From Micromonospora sp. C95 (GTDB lineage Bacteria > Actinomycetota > Actinomycetes > Mycobacteriales > Micromonosporaceae): a stretch of 64,000 nt of DNA. Made by a program: the position numbers and the translations under genes. Every line of letters begins with the position of its first letter. The stretch's first letter is position 1. The notes under the pieces were generated by a model, which saw nothing but the letters and a program-made list of their open reading frames with translations, searched no databases and was not told where the DNA came from. The stretch is from assembly GCF_018070465.1 (NCBI RefSeq), contig NZ_JAGPXT010000001.1:1-64000 (forward strand), given 5' to 3'. Below, in pieces: positions 33,010 through 41,880 of this stretch.

Positions 33010-33617
33010 GGCTGGGCCTGCTCGATGGTGATCGGGTGCAGGGGCACGGTGAGCCGGTCGGCGGTGCGGCCGGGTCCGTCGGCGGGTTGCCACGTGTCGG
33101 CGGCGGCGTGGTTGGGGAACGGGCCGATGGCGGCGAGCCAGCCTTCGGTGCGGTCGAGCAGCACGAGGACGGCGGTGCGGGCGTCGTCGAGGGCCGGCCG
33201 CAGGATCGGGGCGAGGTCGGGTGGTAGGTCGACCCAACTGGCGGCGGGCAGGTCCGTGACGGCGGGGTCGTGCAGCGGTACGGGCCTGGTCACGGCGATG
33301 GTGGTGCTGTCGAGCGCGAGCGTGGCGGCGTGGGAGTGGGCTGCTTCGGCGCCGCTGGTGGGGCCGTGGGCGCCGAGTTCGCCGCTGGTGTGGACCGCGA
33401 GCAGCGCGTGCGGGTCGCGGATCTCCAGGGAGTCGAGGACGGCGAGGGTGACCGTGTCTCCGGTGCGCATGTCGCGCAGGGTGAGCAGGACCGGCCGTCC
33501 GTCCGGGTCCCGGTTCCAGATGATCGTGTCGAAGTGTTCGCTGGTGACGTCGCGCAGGCGCCGCCAGGCGCGGTTGTCGGTGTCGAAGGGGTGTTCGTCG
33601 TCGGTGCCGTAACGCAT
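33006..33617 (-). CDS. ICE accessory protein of unknown function
   Basis: 203 residues, soluble, acidic, no membrane segment. Begins RYGTDDEHPFDTDNRAWRRL and includes VLLTLRDMRTGDTVTLAVLDSLEIRDP and TAVLVLLDRTEGWLAAIGPFPN. ATG 33617 has AAGGAG 7 bases before it. A stem-loop and GACTTGACC box precede it. No family recognised. Confidence 0.7.
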   Translation of the reverse strand: MRYGTDDEHPFDTDNRAWRRLRDVTSEHFDTIIWNRDPDGRPVLLTLRDMRTGDTVTLAVLDSLEIRDPHALLAVHTSGELGAHGPTSGAEAAHSHAATLALDSTTIAVTRPVPLHDPAVTDLPAASWVDLPPDLAPILRPALDDARTAVLVLLDRTEGWLAAIGPFPNHAAADTWQPADGPGRTADRLTVPLHPITIEQAQP

Positions 33618-33646
33618 ACGGAACTCCTTGATGGGCAGCGTCGTAC

Positions 33647-33716
33647 CGCGTCCGGACCCGGGGTCGGTCAGGACGCGATGCATGCACGCTTCGATGGCGC
33701 GGGATGGTCAAGTCGC
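33647..33716 (-). promoter_or_regulatory. GACTTGACC box and start-proximal stem-loop
   Basis: On the minus strand GCGACTTGACC (33716-33706) is followed after about 12 bases by CGAAGCGTGCAT (33693-33682), then a hairpin with CGCGTCC/GGACGCG arms (33647-33677) and inner ACCC-CG-GGGT pairing. The hairpin ends 30 nt before the start at 33617. The box plus 12-mer recurs at 50782-50814. Confidence 0.5.
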
Positions 33717-33764
33717 AGGAGCGGCAGCGAGGCGTTCGGCATCGGCCCTGCGCGGGATGCGAGT

Positions 33765-33784
33765 GGGGCCGCTTGGGCGGCCCC
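33765..33784. terminator. GC-rich hairpin after the VWA gene
   Basis: GGGGCCGC-TTGG-GCGGCCCC, 125 bp past the stop at 33909 in the 291-bp gap before the next start. Candidate terminator without U-tract. Nothing else coding is seen in 33618-33908. Confidence 0.4.
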
Positions 33785-33908
33785 GCTTTCCAGGCCCTGG
33801 TATGTCGTGGATCCCGGCGCACGGTGATGCGCGGGCCGCGGCCGGTGCAGCGCCGCGGCGCGGAGTGGGACTGGTTTGCTGCCGGCTCGGGGCCCGCTCG
33901 GCCGGGAT

Positions 33909-35546
33909 TCAGGCCTGGGTGAGTGCGGTGACGGCGGCGTCGGCGATCGCCGCGATGGCCTCGGTCGGGTCGGTGACGGTCAGGGTGGTGGCGTGGGTGA
34001 AGGTGTGCCCCCAGATCTGGTCCGGGTCGGTCGGCTCGCCGCCGGTGGGTGGGTCGGCGGGGTGTAGCCACAGCACGGCGCAGCCGGCGCGGTGCAGGGT
34101 GGTGACGAGTTGTTGTCCGGCGGGGATGTCGTCGAGGTAGCCGTCGGAGACGACGGCGAGCATCCGCAGGGTGCGGCCGTGGCGCAGGTCGAGGAGTTGG
34201 TCGGCGACCTTGACCGCTTCCGGGAAGGTGGCGGTGGCCAGCCCGGTGCGCATGTGCATCACCTGGCGGGGGTAGGTGCGTGGGGGCACCAGGACGGTGG
34301 TGCGGTCGCCGAACCCGATGGTGGTGGTCGTCGCCTCGGCGCGGCGTGCCGCGTTGGCGAAGATCCACGCGGCGGAGGACATCGCCTCGGTGTAGCGGGC
34401 CATCGACCCGGACAGGTCGACCAGGATCGCCAGGTGCAGGCGCGGTTTCTCCGGAGGCAGTTGCGCCCGTTGCTGCCACGGGGCAGCGGTCGGCATTTGC
34501 CCGGCGGCGGTTTGCGCTTCGGCAGTGATGGCCTGCCGGGTCCGCAGCCGGCCGGGTGGGATCGCCGAGGGGCGCCGGCCGGGTTCGGGGTGGCGGGTGC
34601 GGGCCTGCCGCAGCCGGTGGGCGAGGTCGCGGGCCGCGCGGTGTTCCTGCTCGGTCGGGTCGGTGCGGTCCCACTCTGCTGGTGGGCTGTGCCGGTGGGC
34701 CAGCAGCGCCGCGGCGTACTCGGCCGGGGTGACACCAGCGGCGACGGCGAGGTAGTCGACGAGGGCCGCGGCGAGGCGACCGGGGAACAGGCCGGCGTCC
34801 GGCACGGGCGTGTCGTACTGCTGGTCGGGGTCGATGCCAAGGACCTGACACCACCGGCGAGCCAGGCAGATCATGGTGTCAGCATCGGCGTCGTCGCAGG
34901 TGTGGGCCTCCCGCCAGATGTCCCGCAGTTGCCGCAGGCGCTTGCGTCCGAGGACGCCGGTGACGGCGGCGCGGACGGGGCGGACGTCCTTGCTGGTGAC
35001 GATACGGGCGTCGACGCGGGCGAGGAGTAGCGCGGCGAGTTGTCCGGCGTGCCACGGGTCGTCGACGGCTGCGTCGTCGGGGTCGAGGAGGGTTTTGACG
35101 ACGTGGCGCAGCCAGCGGCGGTCGCCGCGGCGGCGGGCGCGTTGGCGTCCTTCGGCGCGGGATTCCTCCAGCATGTCGGCGACGGCGGCGAGGATCGGCG
35201 GGGTGCCGGGCGGGGTGGTCCAGCGGCTGTGCGCGGCGTGCGCGGCGCCGTGCACGAGCAGCCCGTAGCCGGTGGGCACGAGGCGCTTGTGCCGGGCCTT
35301 GGCCGGGTTGGTGACGTCGGGGCGCTCGGCGATGTAGGTGGCGTCGACCTCGATCCGGTTGAGGTCGGGGTAGAAGCACTCGGGTGCGTCTCCGGCGGCG
35401 CCGGGGGCGACGAGGACGGTGAGGTCGGTACGGCCGGTCAGCAGCGGAACGTGCTTGGTCCACGCCGCGGACCAGTCATGCCAGTCGCTGGCGCCGGCCG
35501 GCGTCGGCGGTGCGCCCTGCTGGAGGTGGGTGCTGGGGTGTGACAC
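33909..35546 (-). CDS. VWA-domain protein with zincin-like N-terminal part
   Basis: 545 residues. The C-terminal third is a von Willebrand A domain with MIDAS LAILVDLSGSMARY near 373-386, later Thr in TGLATATFPEAV and Asp in VSDGYLDDIP. The N-terminal part has LLVHGAAHAAHSRW near 97-110 and MLEESRAEGR near 125, spaced like His and Glu ligands of the metallopeptidase-like domain often fused to such VWA domains; it lacks a canonical HExxH. Lies 37 bp after the MoxR gene, the usual pairing in which the ATPase remodels complexes with the VWA protein. Confidence 0.8.
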   Translation of the reverse strand: MSHPSTHLQQGAPPTPAGASDWHDWSAAWTKHVPLLTGRTDLTVLVAPGAAGDAPECFYPDLNRIEVDATYIAERPDVTNPAKARHKRLVPTGYGLLVHGAAHAAHSRWTTPPGTPPILAAVADMLEESRAEGRQRARRRGDRRWLRHVVKTLLDPDDAAVDDPWHAGQLAALLLARVDARIVTSKDVRPVRAAVTGVLGRKRLRQLRDIWREAHTCDDADADTMICLARRWCQVLGIDPDQQYDTPVPDAGLFPGRLAAALVDYLAVAAGVTPAEYAAALLAHRHSPPAEWDRTDPTEQEHRAARDLAHRLRQARTRHPEPGRRPSAIPPGRLRTRQAITAEAQTAAGQMPTAAPWQQRAQLPPEKPRLHLAILVDLSGSMARYTEAMSSAAWIFANAARRAEATTTTIGFGDRTTVLVPPRTYPRQVMHMRTGLATATFPEAVKVADQLLDLRHGRTLRMLAVVSDGYLDDIPAGQQLVTTLHRAGCAVLWLHPADPPTGGEPTDPDQIWGHTFTHATTLTVTDPTEAIAAIADAAVTALTQA

Positions 35547-35583
35547 GGATTGGCTCCTTCCAGAAATCTGAGGTGAACGGCGG

Positions 35584-36747
35584 TTAGCGCTTGCCGAGGG
35601 CGAGCGCGGTGATGGGCGTGCCGGTGTGTCGGGACAGGGCGGCGGTGACGTCGTCGCGGGCGTCCTCGGGGGCGATGCCGGCCAGGTTGGCCAGGGCGGC
35701 GGTCATGCCCAGGTGGTCGCGGACGGTGACGAAGCCGAGCAGTTCGCGTAGCTGCGGCGCCCACACGGTCTTGCCGGCGGCGAGGTCGGCGTTGAGGTCG
35801 ATCGCCGCGGCTACGACCTGCTTGGGAACGCCGAGTTGGCGGGCGAGGTCCCAGTCGGTGGTGACGTGCAGGTGGACGGTGAACCGGGAGGCCAGGGCCT
35901 CGGTGAGGACCGCGCCGTGTACGCCCGGGTTGTGGCCGGCGACGATGTAGAACCCGTCGGCGGCCTGCACGGTCTCGTTGCCGTGGGCGGGGATGGTGAG
36001 TACACCGCGGCCGTCCATGGCCGGGTACAGCACGGCCAGGACGCGGGGCGGGATGAGGGTGGCGTCGTCGACCAGCAGCACCCGCCCGTCGCGCATCGCG
36101 GTGACCAGGGGTCCGTGGACGAACTCGTAGCCGCCGCCGGGTACCGGGGTGTAGGAGCCGAGGAAGTCGTCGACGACGGTGTCGCCGGTGCCGGCGACGG
36201 TGAGCAGGTCGGGGAACGCCGCCTCGACCATGGCGGTCTTGCCAGTGCCCGGCGGCCCGTACAGCAGCACCGGCACCCGCTGGGTGCGCAGCCGCCGCAG
36301 TTCCTCGACGTCCCAACCCCTGCCGAGCCGCCGCGGGTGGTACAGCGTCCCGTTCGGTCGCCGCACCGGAACGGGCCGGGACCGCCGGCCACCACCAGCA
36401 CCGCCGCTGGAGCGGGTGCGGGGTGCGGCGGATGGGAGGGTGCCGGCGGCGTCGATGCCGGCCTGGGTGATCTGGAAGCGGTGGTGCGGATCGCGGTGGT
36501 GGGTGGCGTGCCCGGCGGCGGCCATCTTCTTCAGCGCGTCGAACACCGCGCCGGAGGATGGTGCGCCGATGGCCCGGGTGATCTCGCCGACCTTGAGGAT
36601 GGTGTCGGGGTGGTCGGCCAGGTGCAGGGCGATCTTGCGGTAGAGGTAGCCGGACCGGCCGGTCGCCTCGGTGGCGGGAGTGCCGGCGCCGCCGGCCGGG
36701 GCCGGGTCGCTCTGCGGTGAACCGGCCGGCGAGTGTGGTGTGGTCAT
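35584..36747 (-). CDS. MoxR-type AAA+ ATPase with N-terminal winged helix
   Basis: 387 residues. About 30-100 form a winged helix (LADHPDTILKVGEITRAIGAPSSGAVFDAL). The AAA+ domain has Walker A LLYGPPGTGKTAMVE near 161-175, Walker B VLLVDDATLIPP near 223-234, sensor 1 FYIVAGHNPG near 268 and an Arg in LASRFTVHL. MoxR ATPases work with VWA partners as chaperones that insert cofactors or remodel proteins; that partner follows directly. ATG 36747 has GAGG 7 bases before it. The DNA-binding-like N-terminus is unusual for MoxR. Confidence 0.85.
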   Translation of the reverse strand: MTTPHSPAGSPQSDPAPAGGAGTPATEATGRSGYLYRKIALHLADHPDTILKVGEITRAIGAPSSGAVFDALKKMAAAGHATHHRDPHHRFQITQAGIDAAGTLPSAAPRTRSSGGAGGGRRSRPVPVRRPNGTLYHPRRLGRGWDVEELRRLRTQRVPVLLYGPPGTGKTAMVEAAFPDLLTVAGTGDTVVDDFLGSYTPVPGGGYEFVHGPLVTAMRDGRVLLVDDATLIPPRVLAVLYPAMDGRGVLTIPAHGNETVQAADGFYIVAGHNPGVHGAVLTEALASRFTVHLHVTTDWDLARQLGVPKQVVAAAIDLNADLAAGKTVWAPQLRELLGFVTVRDHLGMTAALANLAGIAPEDARDDVTAALSRHTGTPITALALGKR

Positions 36748-37094
36748 GGGATTGCCTCGATTCGGGGTCGGGCCCGCGCACCCGTCTCCGGGTGCGCGGG
36801 CGGTGGGTACCGCACAGCGGAGACGGGTGGGGCCAACCCCTGCCGGCCCATCGGGCCGGCAGGTGGGCGACCACACCCCTGGTGGTGCTGAAGGGTTACG
36901 GCGACACGTCGGGTCGCCGCTGGTGCGTGCTGGTCGGTGTCGAGGCCGCGCGGGCGGTGTCGGCGCCGACGATGGAACCCCCGCCACCCCAATTGATCAA
37001 GTCGCATTGGTTGGCGGGTGTGGGATTGCGGGAGCGCCGGCTGACTACGTATGCACGGTTAGGGCCGGGAGCGATGCTGGCGGCGCGGTCGTGG
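36748..37094 (-). promoter_or_regulatory. structured leader of the MoxR-VWA operon
   Basis: No gene. Contains a 13-bp perfect hairpin (36772-36801, GCCCGCGCACCCG/CGGGTGCGCGGGC) 25 nt before the start, an 11-bp hairpin (36839-36863, CCTGCCGGCCC/GGGCCGGCAGG), and a competing pair CCCGTCTCCG (36781-36790) with CGGAGACGGG (36818-36827). A GACTTGATC box lies at 37003-36995 on the minus strand. Confidence 0.5.
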
Positions 37095-37474
37095 TCAGTC
37101 GGCGCAGCCCTGTTCGCAGCCCTGCGGGTCGCACTGCTGTCCCTCGGCCATCCGGGCCAGGGCCAGCCTCGTCGCCGTCGAGGTCGTCGAGGAACGGCCA
37201 GCCGAACCCGTCGGCGAACGCCTTGACCTTGGGCGCCCCGTACATCGGGTAGCCGGCGTGGTCCATCGCCGCCACGATGTCGTCGCGGCCGAGGAGCCAG
37301 GCGAGTTCGCCGAGCTTGTCCACCGACCGGGTGTCGGGGGGCGATGACCTGGTGGGCATGGTCGAGGTCGAGTGCCTCCACGAGCACCTCCTCGCGGAAG
37401 CCGAAGATGTCCCCGCGGTCGGCCCGCAGAGCCCATGTCCGGGTGACGATCTCCTCCTGGGTACGGATGGTCAC
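37095..37474 (-). pseudogene. unknown accessory gene with two +1 frameshifts
   Basis: Starts at GTG 37474 (TIRTQEEIVTRTWALRADRG) after AGGAAGGAA. After HAHQVIAP the sense passes to another frame at a run of six C (37336-37341), giving DTRSVDKLGELAWLLGRDD and AGYPMYGAPKVKAFADGFGW. Near 37165 it passes to the third frame, ending LALARMAEGQQCDPQGCEQGCAD. Each part reads like protein in its own frame. Either the gene is broken or the assembly has two extra bases. Family unknown. Confidence 0.65.
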
Positions 37475-37576
37475 TGGGTTTCCTTCCTGGTGGTCTTACC
37501 TGTCGTGGGGGTGTGTCGGATGCCGCCGCCGAATTCGGCTCAGCCTCGGCAGACGCGGCATGGTTGGGGTGTCGGC

Positions 37577-38752
37577 CTATGCCTGGTCGGGGTCGGGCAG
37601 GTCGCCGACGATCCGGTCGCAGGCGTACGGGTCGACGGCCTCCCAGCACCAGCTACGGCCCATCACCACGTACCGGCCGTCACCGTCCGGGGTGATGCGG
37701 TCGATGGCGTCCGGGTCGTCGGCCAGGGCGCGCTGGTCGGCGACGATGACGTCGCCATCGAAGGACAGGTCGGCCAGCGCGGCGTCGACCCGCCGGTCCA
37801 GGTCGTCGGCCGGCACGCCCTGCTCACGCAGGCGGTGGCGGTACTGATCGCGGTGACGCTGCTGGTCGGCGACGATCGCCTCGGCCACGGCTCGGGTGCA
37901 GGCAAACACCGCCCACCCGTTCCAGTGATCGATCAGGGTGCCGACGAACCCGACCTCGATCCGGTCGTCGCCGTCGGGGCCGGTGGTGCGCGCCCACTCG
38001 CCTGCGAACACACCGACGTCGCCGATACGGACCCGGTCGGGGCGAAGGTGGGACACGTCGCGGCCGGTGGGGCTGGCCGCGAGGTGACACAGTGCGGCGA
38101 CCCGGTCGGTGGCGGCGGTGTCGTAGGCGTCGCGGTAGACGGCCATCGCCTCGTCGCGCCGCTGGAGGCGCAGCCCGAACCAGCCCGTGGTGTCGCCGGT
38201 GGCGTCGGCGAACAGCTCCCACCCGGCGATGTCGACCGACTCTCCCACCGAGGAGAAGTGAGGCAGCGAGTCGAAGACGGCGGGATCCCCGTCCTCGACG
38301 CCGGCCAGAATCCGGCGCGCGGCCAGGCGGGTGTCGCCACTAGCGCGGGCGCCGATGGTGTCCTGCGCCCACCATTCGGCGGCGGTGCGTCCGGCCTCGG
38401 CACCGGCGGCGCGCATCCGCCGCAGCGCGGCGGCCCATCCGGTGGCCTCGCCGACCAGATCGCCGGTGGGCGACGGGGTGGTGGCCGGTGCGATGCGGTC
38501 ACCGGCGTCGAGGCACATCGACAGCGTCGAGCCGCTATCCCACAGGACATCGACGATGTTGTGCCGCTGGTCGTGGCGGCGGACGGTGCCGGTGTCTCCG
38601 GGGCGCAGCAGGGTGTGCGGGTCGCTGGTGTGGACCAGAGCGACACGCTGGCCGACCTCGTAGCTGGTCATGGTGGTCTCCGATCGGTCGTCGGCGTCGG
38701 TGAAGGGACCGCCGTCAGCGGCGGCCGGCGCGGGCATGTGGTCGGTGTTCAC
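37577..38752 (-). CDS. DUF4314-domain accessory protein
   Basis: 391 residues. Near 30-85 is a DUF4314 domain (YEVGQRVALVHTSDPHTLLRPGDTGTVRRHD...VDVLWDSGSTLSMCLDAGDRI). The rest is acidic and soluble, with AAEWWAQDTIGARA and GWFGLRLQRRDEAMAVYRDAYDTA and no known fold. GTG 38752 overlaps the upstream stop as GTGA. Domain function unknown; common in actinobacterial plasmids and conjugative elements. Confidence 0.8.
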   Translation of the reverse strand: MNTDHMPAPAAADGGPFTDADDRSETTMTSYEVGQRVALVHTSDPHTLLRPGDTGTVRRHDQRHNIVDVLWDSGSTLSMCLDAGDRIAPATTPSPTGDLVGEATGWAAALRRMRAAGAEAGRTAAEWWAQDTIGARASGDTRLAARRILAGVEDGDPAVFDSLPHFSSVGESVDIAGWELFADATGDTTGWFGLRLQRRDEAMAVYRDAYDTAATDRVAALCHLAASPTGRDVSHLRPDRVRIGDVGVFAGEWARTTGPDGDDRIEVGFVGTLIDHWNGWAVFACTRAVAEAIVADQQRHRDQYRHRLREQGVPADDLDRRVDAALADLSFDGDVIVADQRALADDPDAIDRITPDGDGRYVVMGRSWCWEAVDPYACDRIVGDLPDPDQA

Positions 38753-39420
38753 CTGGCGCTGCCCGTCGCGTCACCGGTGGCGGGCTGCTGCGGCGGCCAG
38801 GGCCTGCGGGTGACGTGGTCGCCGAACATCGGGTCGGTGACGACCGAGGAGCCGCAGCGGGTGCAGCTGGTGGCGGTGTCGTAGCCGTAGCCGGCCATGG
38901 ACGGCACCTCGACGTGGTCGATCTCGTCGACCGCGCCGCAGACGGTGCACACCGTCATCTCCGGCCCGCCCTCCTCGAGAGCGGGTGCGGTGACGAACAG
39001 CTCCTCGACCGAGTCGAGGTGGTGCGCGCTGTGCCGCAGCCAGCGGCCGTGGACCGTCGCCTCGTACACCACCAGCCGCCGCTGGTCGAGGTGCAGCAGA
39101 TACAGCCACTCGAGAAACCCGTCAACGGGCTCGCGCAGCGAGCCCCGCCGGTTCGTGTCGTCCTCGGTGACGACCGGGTAGCCCAGCCCGGGCACGGGCG
39201 GCTGCCGGTCCCACGGGCGGGGCTTGGGGTTGATGGCAAGGGACCACCAGTCGCGGGCCAGCAGCGCGGCGGCCATGGCGTCGGTGTCACGGCCGAACGT
39301 GTCGGTCCAGATCCGGCGCAACAGCGGCACCAGAACCTGCGGATCCTCGCCGAACTGGATCAAGCGGGCGGTGTAGCCGCCGCGGAACGCGGCAACGCCG
39401 ATCAGCGTGGGTGTGCTCAC
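38749..39420 (-). CDS. accessory protein with C-terminal zinc ribbon
   Basis: 223 residues from GTG 39420 after GAGGAGG. The N-terminal half has LVPLLRRIWTDTFGRDTDAMAAALLARDWWSL, shared with the broken gene at 54004 (ALRQIWRHAFGGDTHAM). The C-terminal part has two CxxC pairs (CTVCGAVDEID and CTRCGSSVV, about 155-190), a likely zinc ribbon absent from the second copy. Function unknown. Confidence 0.75.
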   Translation of the reverse strand: MSTPTLIGVAAFRGGYTARLIQFGEDPQVLVPLLRRIWTDTFGRDTDAMAAALLARDWWSLAINPKPRPWDRQPPVPGLGYPVVTEDDTNRRGSLREPVDGFLEWLYLLHLDQRRLVVYEATVHGRWLRHSAHHLDSVEELFVTAPALEEGGPEMTVCTVCGAVDEIDHVEVPSMAGYGYDTATSCTRCGSSVVTDPMFGDHVTRRPWPPQQPATGDATGSAR

Positions 39421-39464
39421 GTGCCTTCCTCCTCAGGATGTGTGTGGATGGAGGTTGCGGCGGT

Positions 39465-39480
39465 CGTCCCGGACGGGACG
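39465..39480. repeat. start-proximal stem-loop
   Basis: CGTCCC-GGAC-GGGACG, 45 nt before the start at 39420. Confidence 0.4.
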
Positions 39481-39521
39481 GCAGCCGAGCTGGAGTGACC
39501 GTGGATCCGCCGGCATCGCCT

Positions 39522-40604
39522 CTAGGGCCTTAAGCCGAGCGGGGCATTCTGAGCCGCCATGAAGGGCACCGGGTCGATCGCGCCGTTCGGGCTGGCATCG
39601 CCGTCGTGGTGCACCTCGAAGTGCAGGTGCGGGCCGGAGCTGTGGCCGGTGGAGCCGACGACGCCGATGGGCTGGCCAGCGGCGACCGGCTGACCAACCG
39701 TCACGAGCGGCGGCTGGTCCATGTGGCAGTAGCGGGTGAGCAGCCCACCGGCATGGTCGATGTCGACGTACCAGCCGCAGCCGCGCGTGAGAACGGGGTC
39801 GCCGTCGCGGTCGCAGCCCCATTCGGCGCCGGTGTCGGCGTGGACGGCGTCGCAGCGGACGGTGCGGACGGTCCCGGCGGACGCCGCGCGGATGACGGTG
39901 CCGCGCGGGGCGCTCAGGTCGACGCCGTCGTGGCCCGGCCGGTCACTGGTACGGAACCCTGACCCGACGGGGGCGAGGACTGGCTGCGTCCACGGGCCGA
40001 CGGCCCCGCACCCGGCCAGGCCGTCGGTAGGGATGCCGGCGGTGTCGGCGATCGCGGTGACCAGCTGGGTGGCCGGTCCCTCCCATCTCGCGTAGGCGTC
40101 GGGGAAGGCGCTGACCTGCACGGCCTGGGCGGCCTCGGTCAGCGGCATCGCCTGCCAGCCGTCGACGGCCTGCAGCCTCTGGTAGAACGTCGTCGCCGCG
40201 TACTGCGGGTCGTGCAACTGTTCGGGGGTGCCCCAGCCTTGGGAGGGTCGCTGTTGGAACAGGCCGACCGAGTCGCGGTCCCCACCGGGGGTGTTGATCA
40301 GGGAGGATTCCTGCATCGCGGTGGCCACGGCGATGACCCAGCCGCGGGGCGGGACGCCGAGGCGCATGCCGACGGCGGTGATGGTGGCGGCGTTGCCCAC
40401 CTGCTCGGCGTTCCAGTCACCGATCGCAGCGATCCCGTCCGGAGCGGGGCCGTGCGCCGCCGTCGACGCGGTGGCCGTGACGCTGGCGGGCATACCGCAG
40501 GCACCGGCGTCGCCGCTGGAGATCAGGGTGGTGGCCAGCCCGGAGCACAGCAGCAGGACGCCGGCGACCACGATGGCGATCCAGGACAGCACGCGGATGG
40601 TCAT
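39522..40604 (-). CDS. transglycosylase-like/M23 cell-wall hydrolase of the T4SS
   Basis: 360 residues. One membrane anchor (VLSWIAIVVAGVLLLCSG, 5-24). A lysozyme-like domain follows (about 60-190: NAATITAVGMRLGVPPRGWVIAVATAMQESSL with catalytic Glu, GLFQQRPSQGWG), then an M23 endopeptidase (about 225-345: GHDGVDLSAPRGT with His/Asp, HSSGPHLHFEVH with HxH). In Gram-positive conjugative systems such two-domain hydrolases (VirB1/TraG-like) open the peptidoglycan for the transfer channel. Confidence 0.88.
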   Translation of the reverse strand: MTIRVLSWIAIVVAGVLLLCSGLATTLISSGDAGACGMPASVTATASTAAHGPAPDGIAAIGDWNAEQVGNAATITAVGMRLGVPPRGWVIAVATAMQESSLINTPGGDRDSVGLFQQRPSQGWGTPEQLHDPQYAATTFYQRLQAVDGWQAMPLTEAAQAVQVSAFPDAYARWEGPATQLVTAIADTAGIPTDGLAGCGAVGPWTQPVLAPVGSGFRTSDRPGHDGVDLSAPRGTVIRAASAGTVRTVRCDAVHADTGAEWGCDRDGDPVLTRGCGWYVDIDHAGGLLTRYCHMDQPPLVTVGQPVAAGQPIGVVGSTGHSSGPHLHFEVHHDGDASPNGAIDPVPFMAAQNAPLGLRP

Positions 40605-41006
40605 GACTGGTCACTCCTTCATGGCGGCGGGCGGGTGGTGGGCGGGGACGGCGAAGGCCGCGCGTGCCGGTGGAAGACGTCGCGCGGCCTTCGAGCGGGT
40701 GCGAGGAAAGCGGGTGGAGACGGCCACCCTCCGCGGATCGCGGGCTTGCGGGGTCGTCACCGAACTCGCGCCGGAGGCCCCTGTAAGTACTGATGTCCGC
40801 GCGATGGCCGACGACCAGCGCTGATCGCTGCTCGTCTCCCGATGAAGGTCAAGTCGTCAGCGGCGGGCTCGCCCTCGGCCGACGGGGGTGTCCGGCCGCA
40901 GGCCCAGACCAGTGGACGCGTGGGGGTCACCCGGCGGTGGTATCAGCGAGGTTCGCCTCCGGCGGGGCAGACGCGAGAGCCGGCTGGCGAGGTGCTGGTG
41001 GGCGCC
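40605..41006 (-). promoter_or_regulatory. leader region of the cell-wall hydrolase gene
   Basis: No gene. Perfect 13-bp hairpin CGAAGGCCGCGCG (40652-40664) / CGCGCGGCCTTCG (40681-40693), 48 nt before the start. 40646-40707 recurs at 41881-41944. 40735-40860 is similar to 43477-43600 and ends with the box GACTTGACC (40855-40847, minus). Confidence 0.5.
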
Positions 41007-41366
41007 TCACCTGTCGGTGGCACCCATCTGCAGCACTCCGAGTTCGGTGAGCGGAATGATGAGCGTCCGTGTCCGCTCGATGGCTGCCTGCCGCTGGTCG
41101 AAGAGGGTCAGCGACATGTCCGCCAGTGCGGTGGCGACAGGTTGCAGGCTTTCGTCGAAGCCGCCGTCGGCCCTAGCCCCGTCAAGCATCGCGTTGATGT
41201 CTTGTTGGTGCTCCCGCAACCAGGAATCGGCGAAGGAAGCGATCGCTGCGGCTGCGATCAGCGCGGCCACGGGCGCGGACCGCGAGTTGCTGTGCAGCGC
41301 ATCCCAGTCGACGGTGGCGCCGAGTTCTTGTGCAAGGTCGTTGACGGCCTGCGTGACTCCGTCCAC
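41007..41366 (-). CDS. small helical protein of unknown function
   Basis: 119 residues, GTG start, mostly helical and Ala-rich: APVAALIAAAAIASFADSWLREHQQDINAML and DMSLTLFDQRQAAIERTRTLIIPL. No motif recognised. Two bases separate it from the DUF4262 copy 2 gene, so they are probably co-transcribed. Confidence 0.6.
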   Translation of the reverse strand: MDGVTQAVNDLAQELGATVDWDALHSNSRSAPVAALIAAAAIASFADSWLREHQQDINAMLDGARADGGFDESLQPVATALADMSLTLFDQRQAAIERTRTLIIPLTELGVLQMGATDR

Positions 41367-41368
41367 GG

Positions 41369-41824
41369 CTACGGGTGTCCCAGCAGCGGCTGCACGTGTG
41401 CGGGGTCTTCGTATCCGTCATCCCACGGGAACCGACGCCGGATGTCGGGCCACGCGATCTGCCGCAGCCGCACGCGGTGTGCGCCGGACCGGGCGTAGGC
41501 CGCGCCGGGGTACAGCACCCCGGTGGCCGGCTCATCGACGATCACCGCGTCGTAGCCGATGATCAGATCACCGACGGGTTGACCGTGGGTGAGTCGCTGG
41601 CCGCTGTGGTAGACGCGGTCGGCTATGTCGTTGAGCAGTTGGTGCGCGACCAGTGGATGCAGTCCGGCGATGACCAACTCGGGCAGGTCCCGTCCGATCA
41701 GGTCGAAGGTGTTGGCGAAGGGGACGTCGGGCTCGTCGGGATTCGGCAAAACGGCGGTCACCGACCAGCTGACATCGTTCATGTGTCGCTGCTGCTGCCG
41801 TAGGGAATCATCCGGCGACGACAT
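41369..41824 (-). CDS. DUF4262 protein, copy 2
   Basis: 151 residues; same frame of conserved blocks as 31523: WSVTAVLPNPDEPDVPFANTFDLIGRDLPELVIAGL, HQLLNDIADRVYHSGQRLTHGQP, IIGYDAVIVDEP and IAWPDIRRRFPWDDGYEDP. ATG 41824 follows AAGGAGAAC. The two copies are diverged, so the duplication is old or they were acquired separately. Confidence 0.85.
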   Translation of the reverse strand: MSSPDDSLRQQQRHMNDVSWSVTAVLPNPDEPDVPFANTFDLIGRDLPELVIAGLHPLVAHQLLNDIADRVYHSGQRLTHGQPVGDLIIGYDAVIVDEPATGVLYPGAAYARSGAHRVRLRQIAWPDIRRRFPWDDGYEDPAHVQPLLGHP

Positions 41825-41880
41825 GTTCGTTCTCCTTAGTGGTCAGCGGGCAAAGCGGGCAGCGGGCGGGTGGAGCGCGA

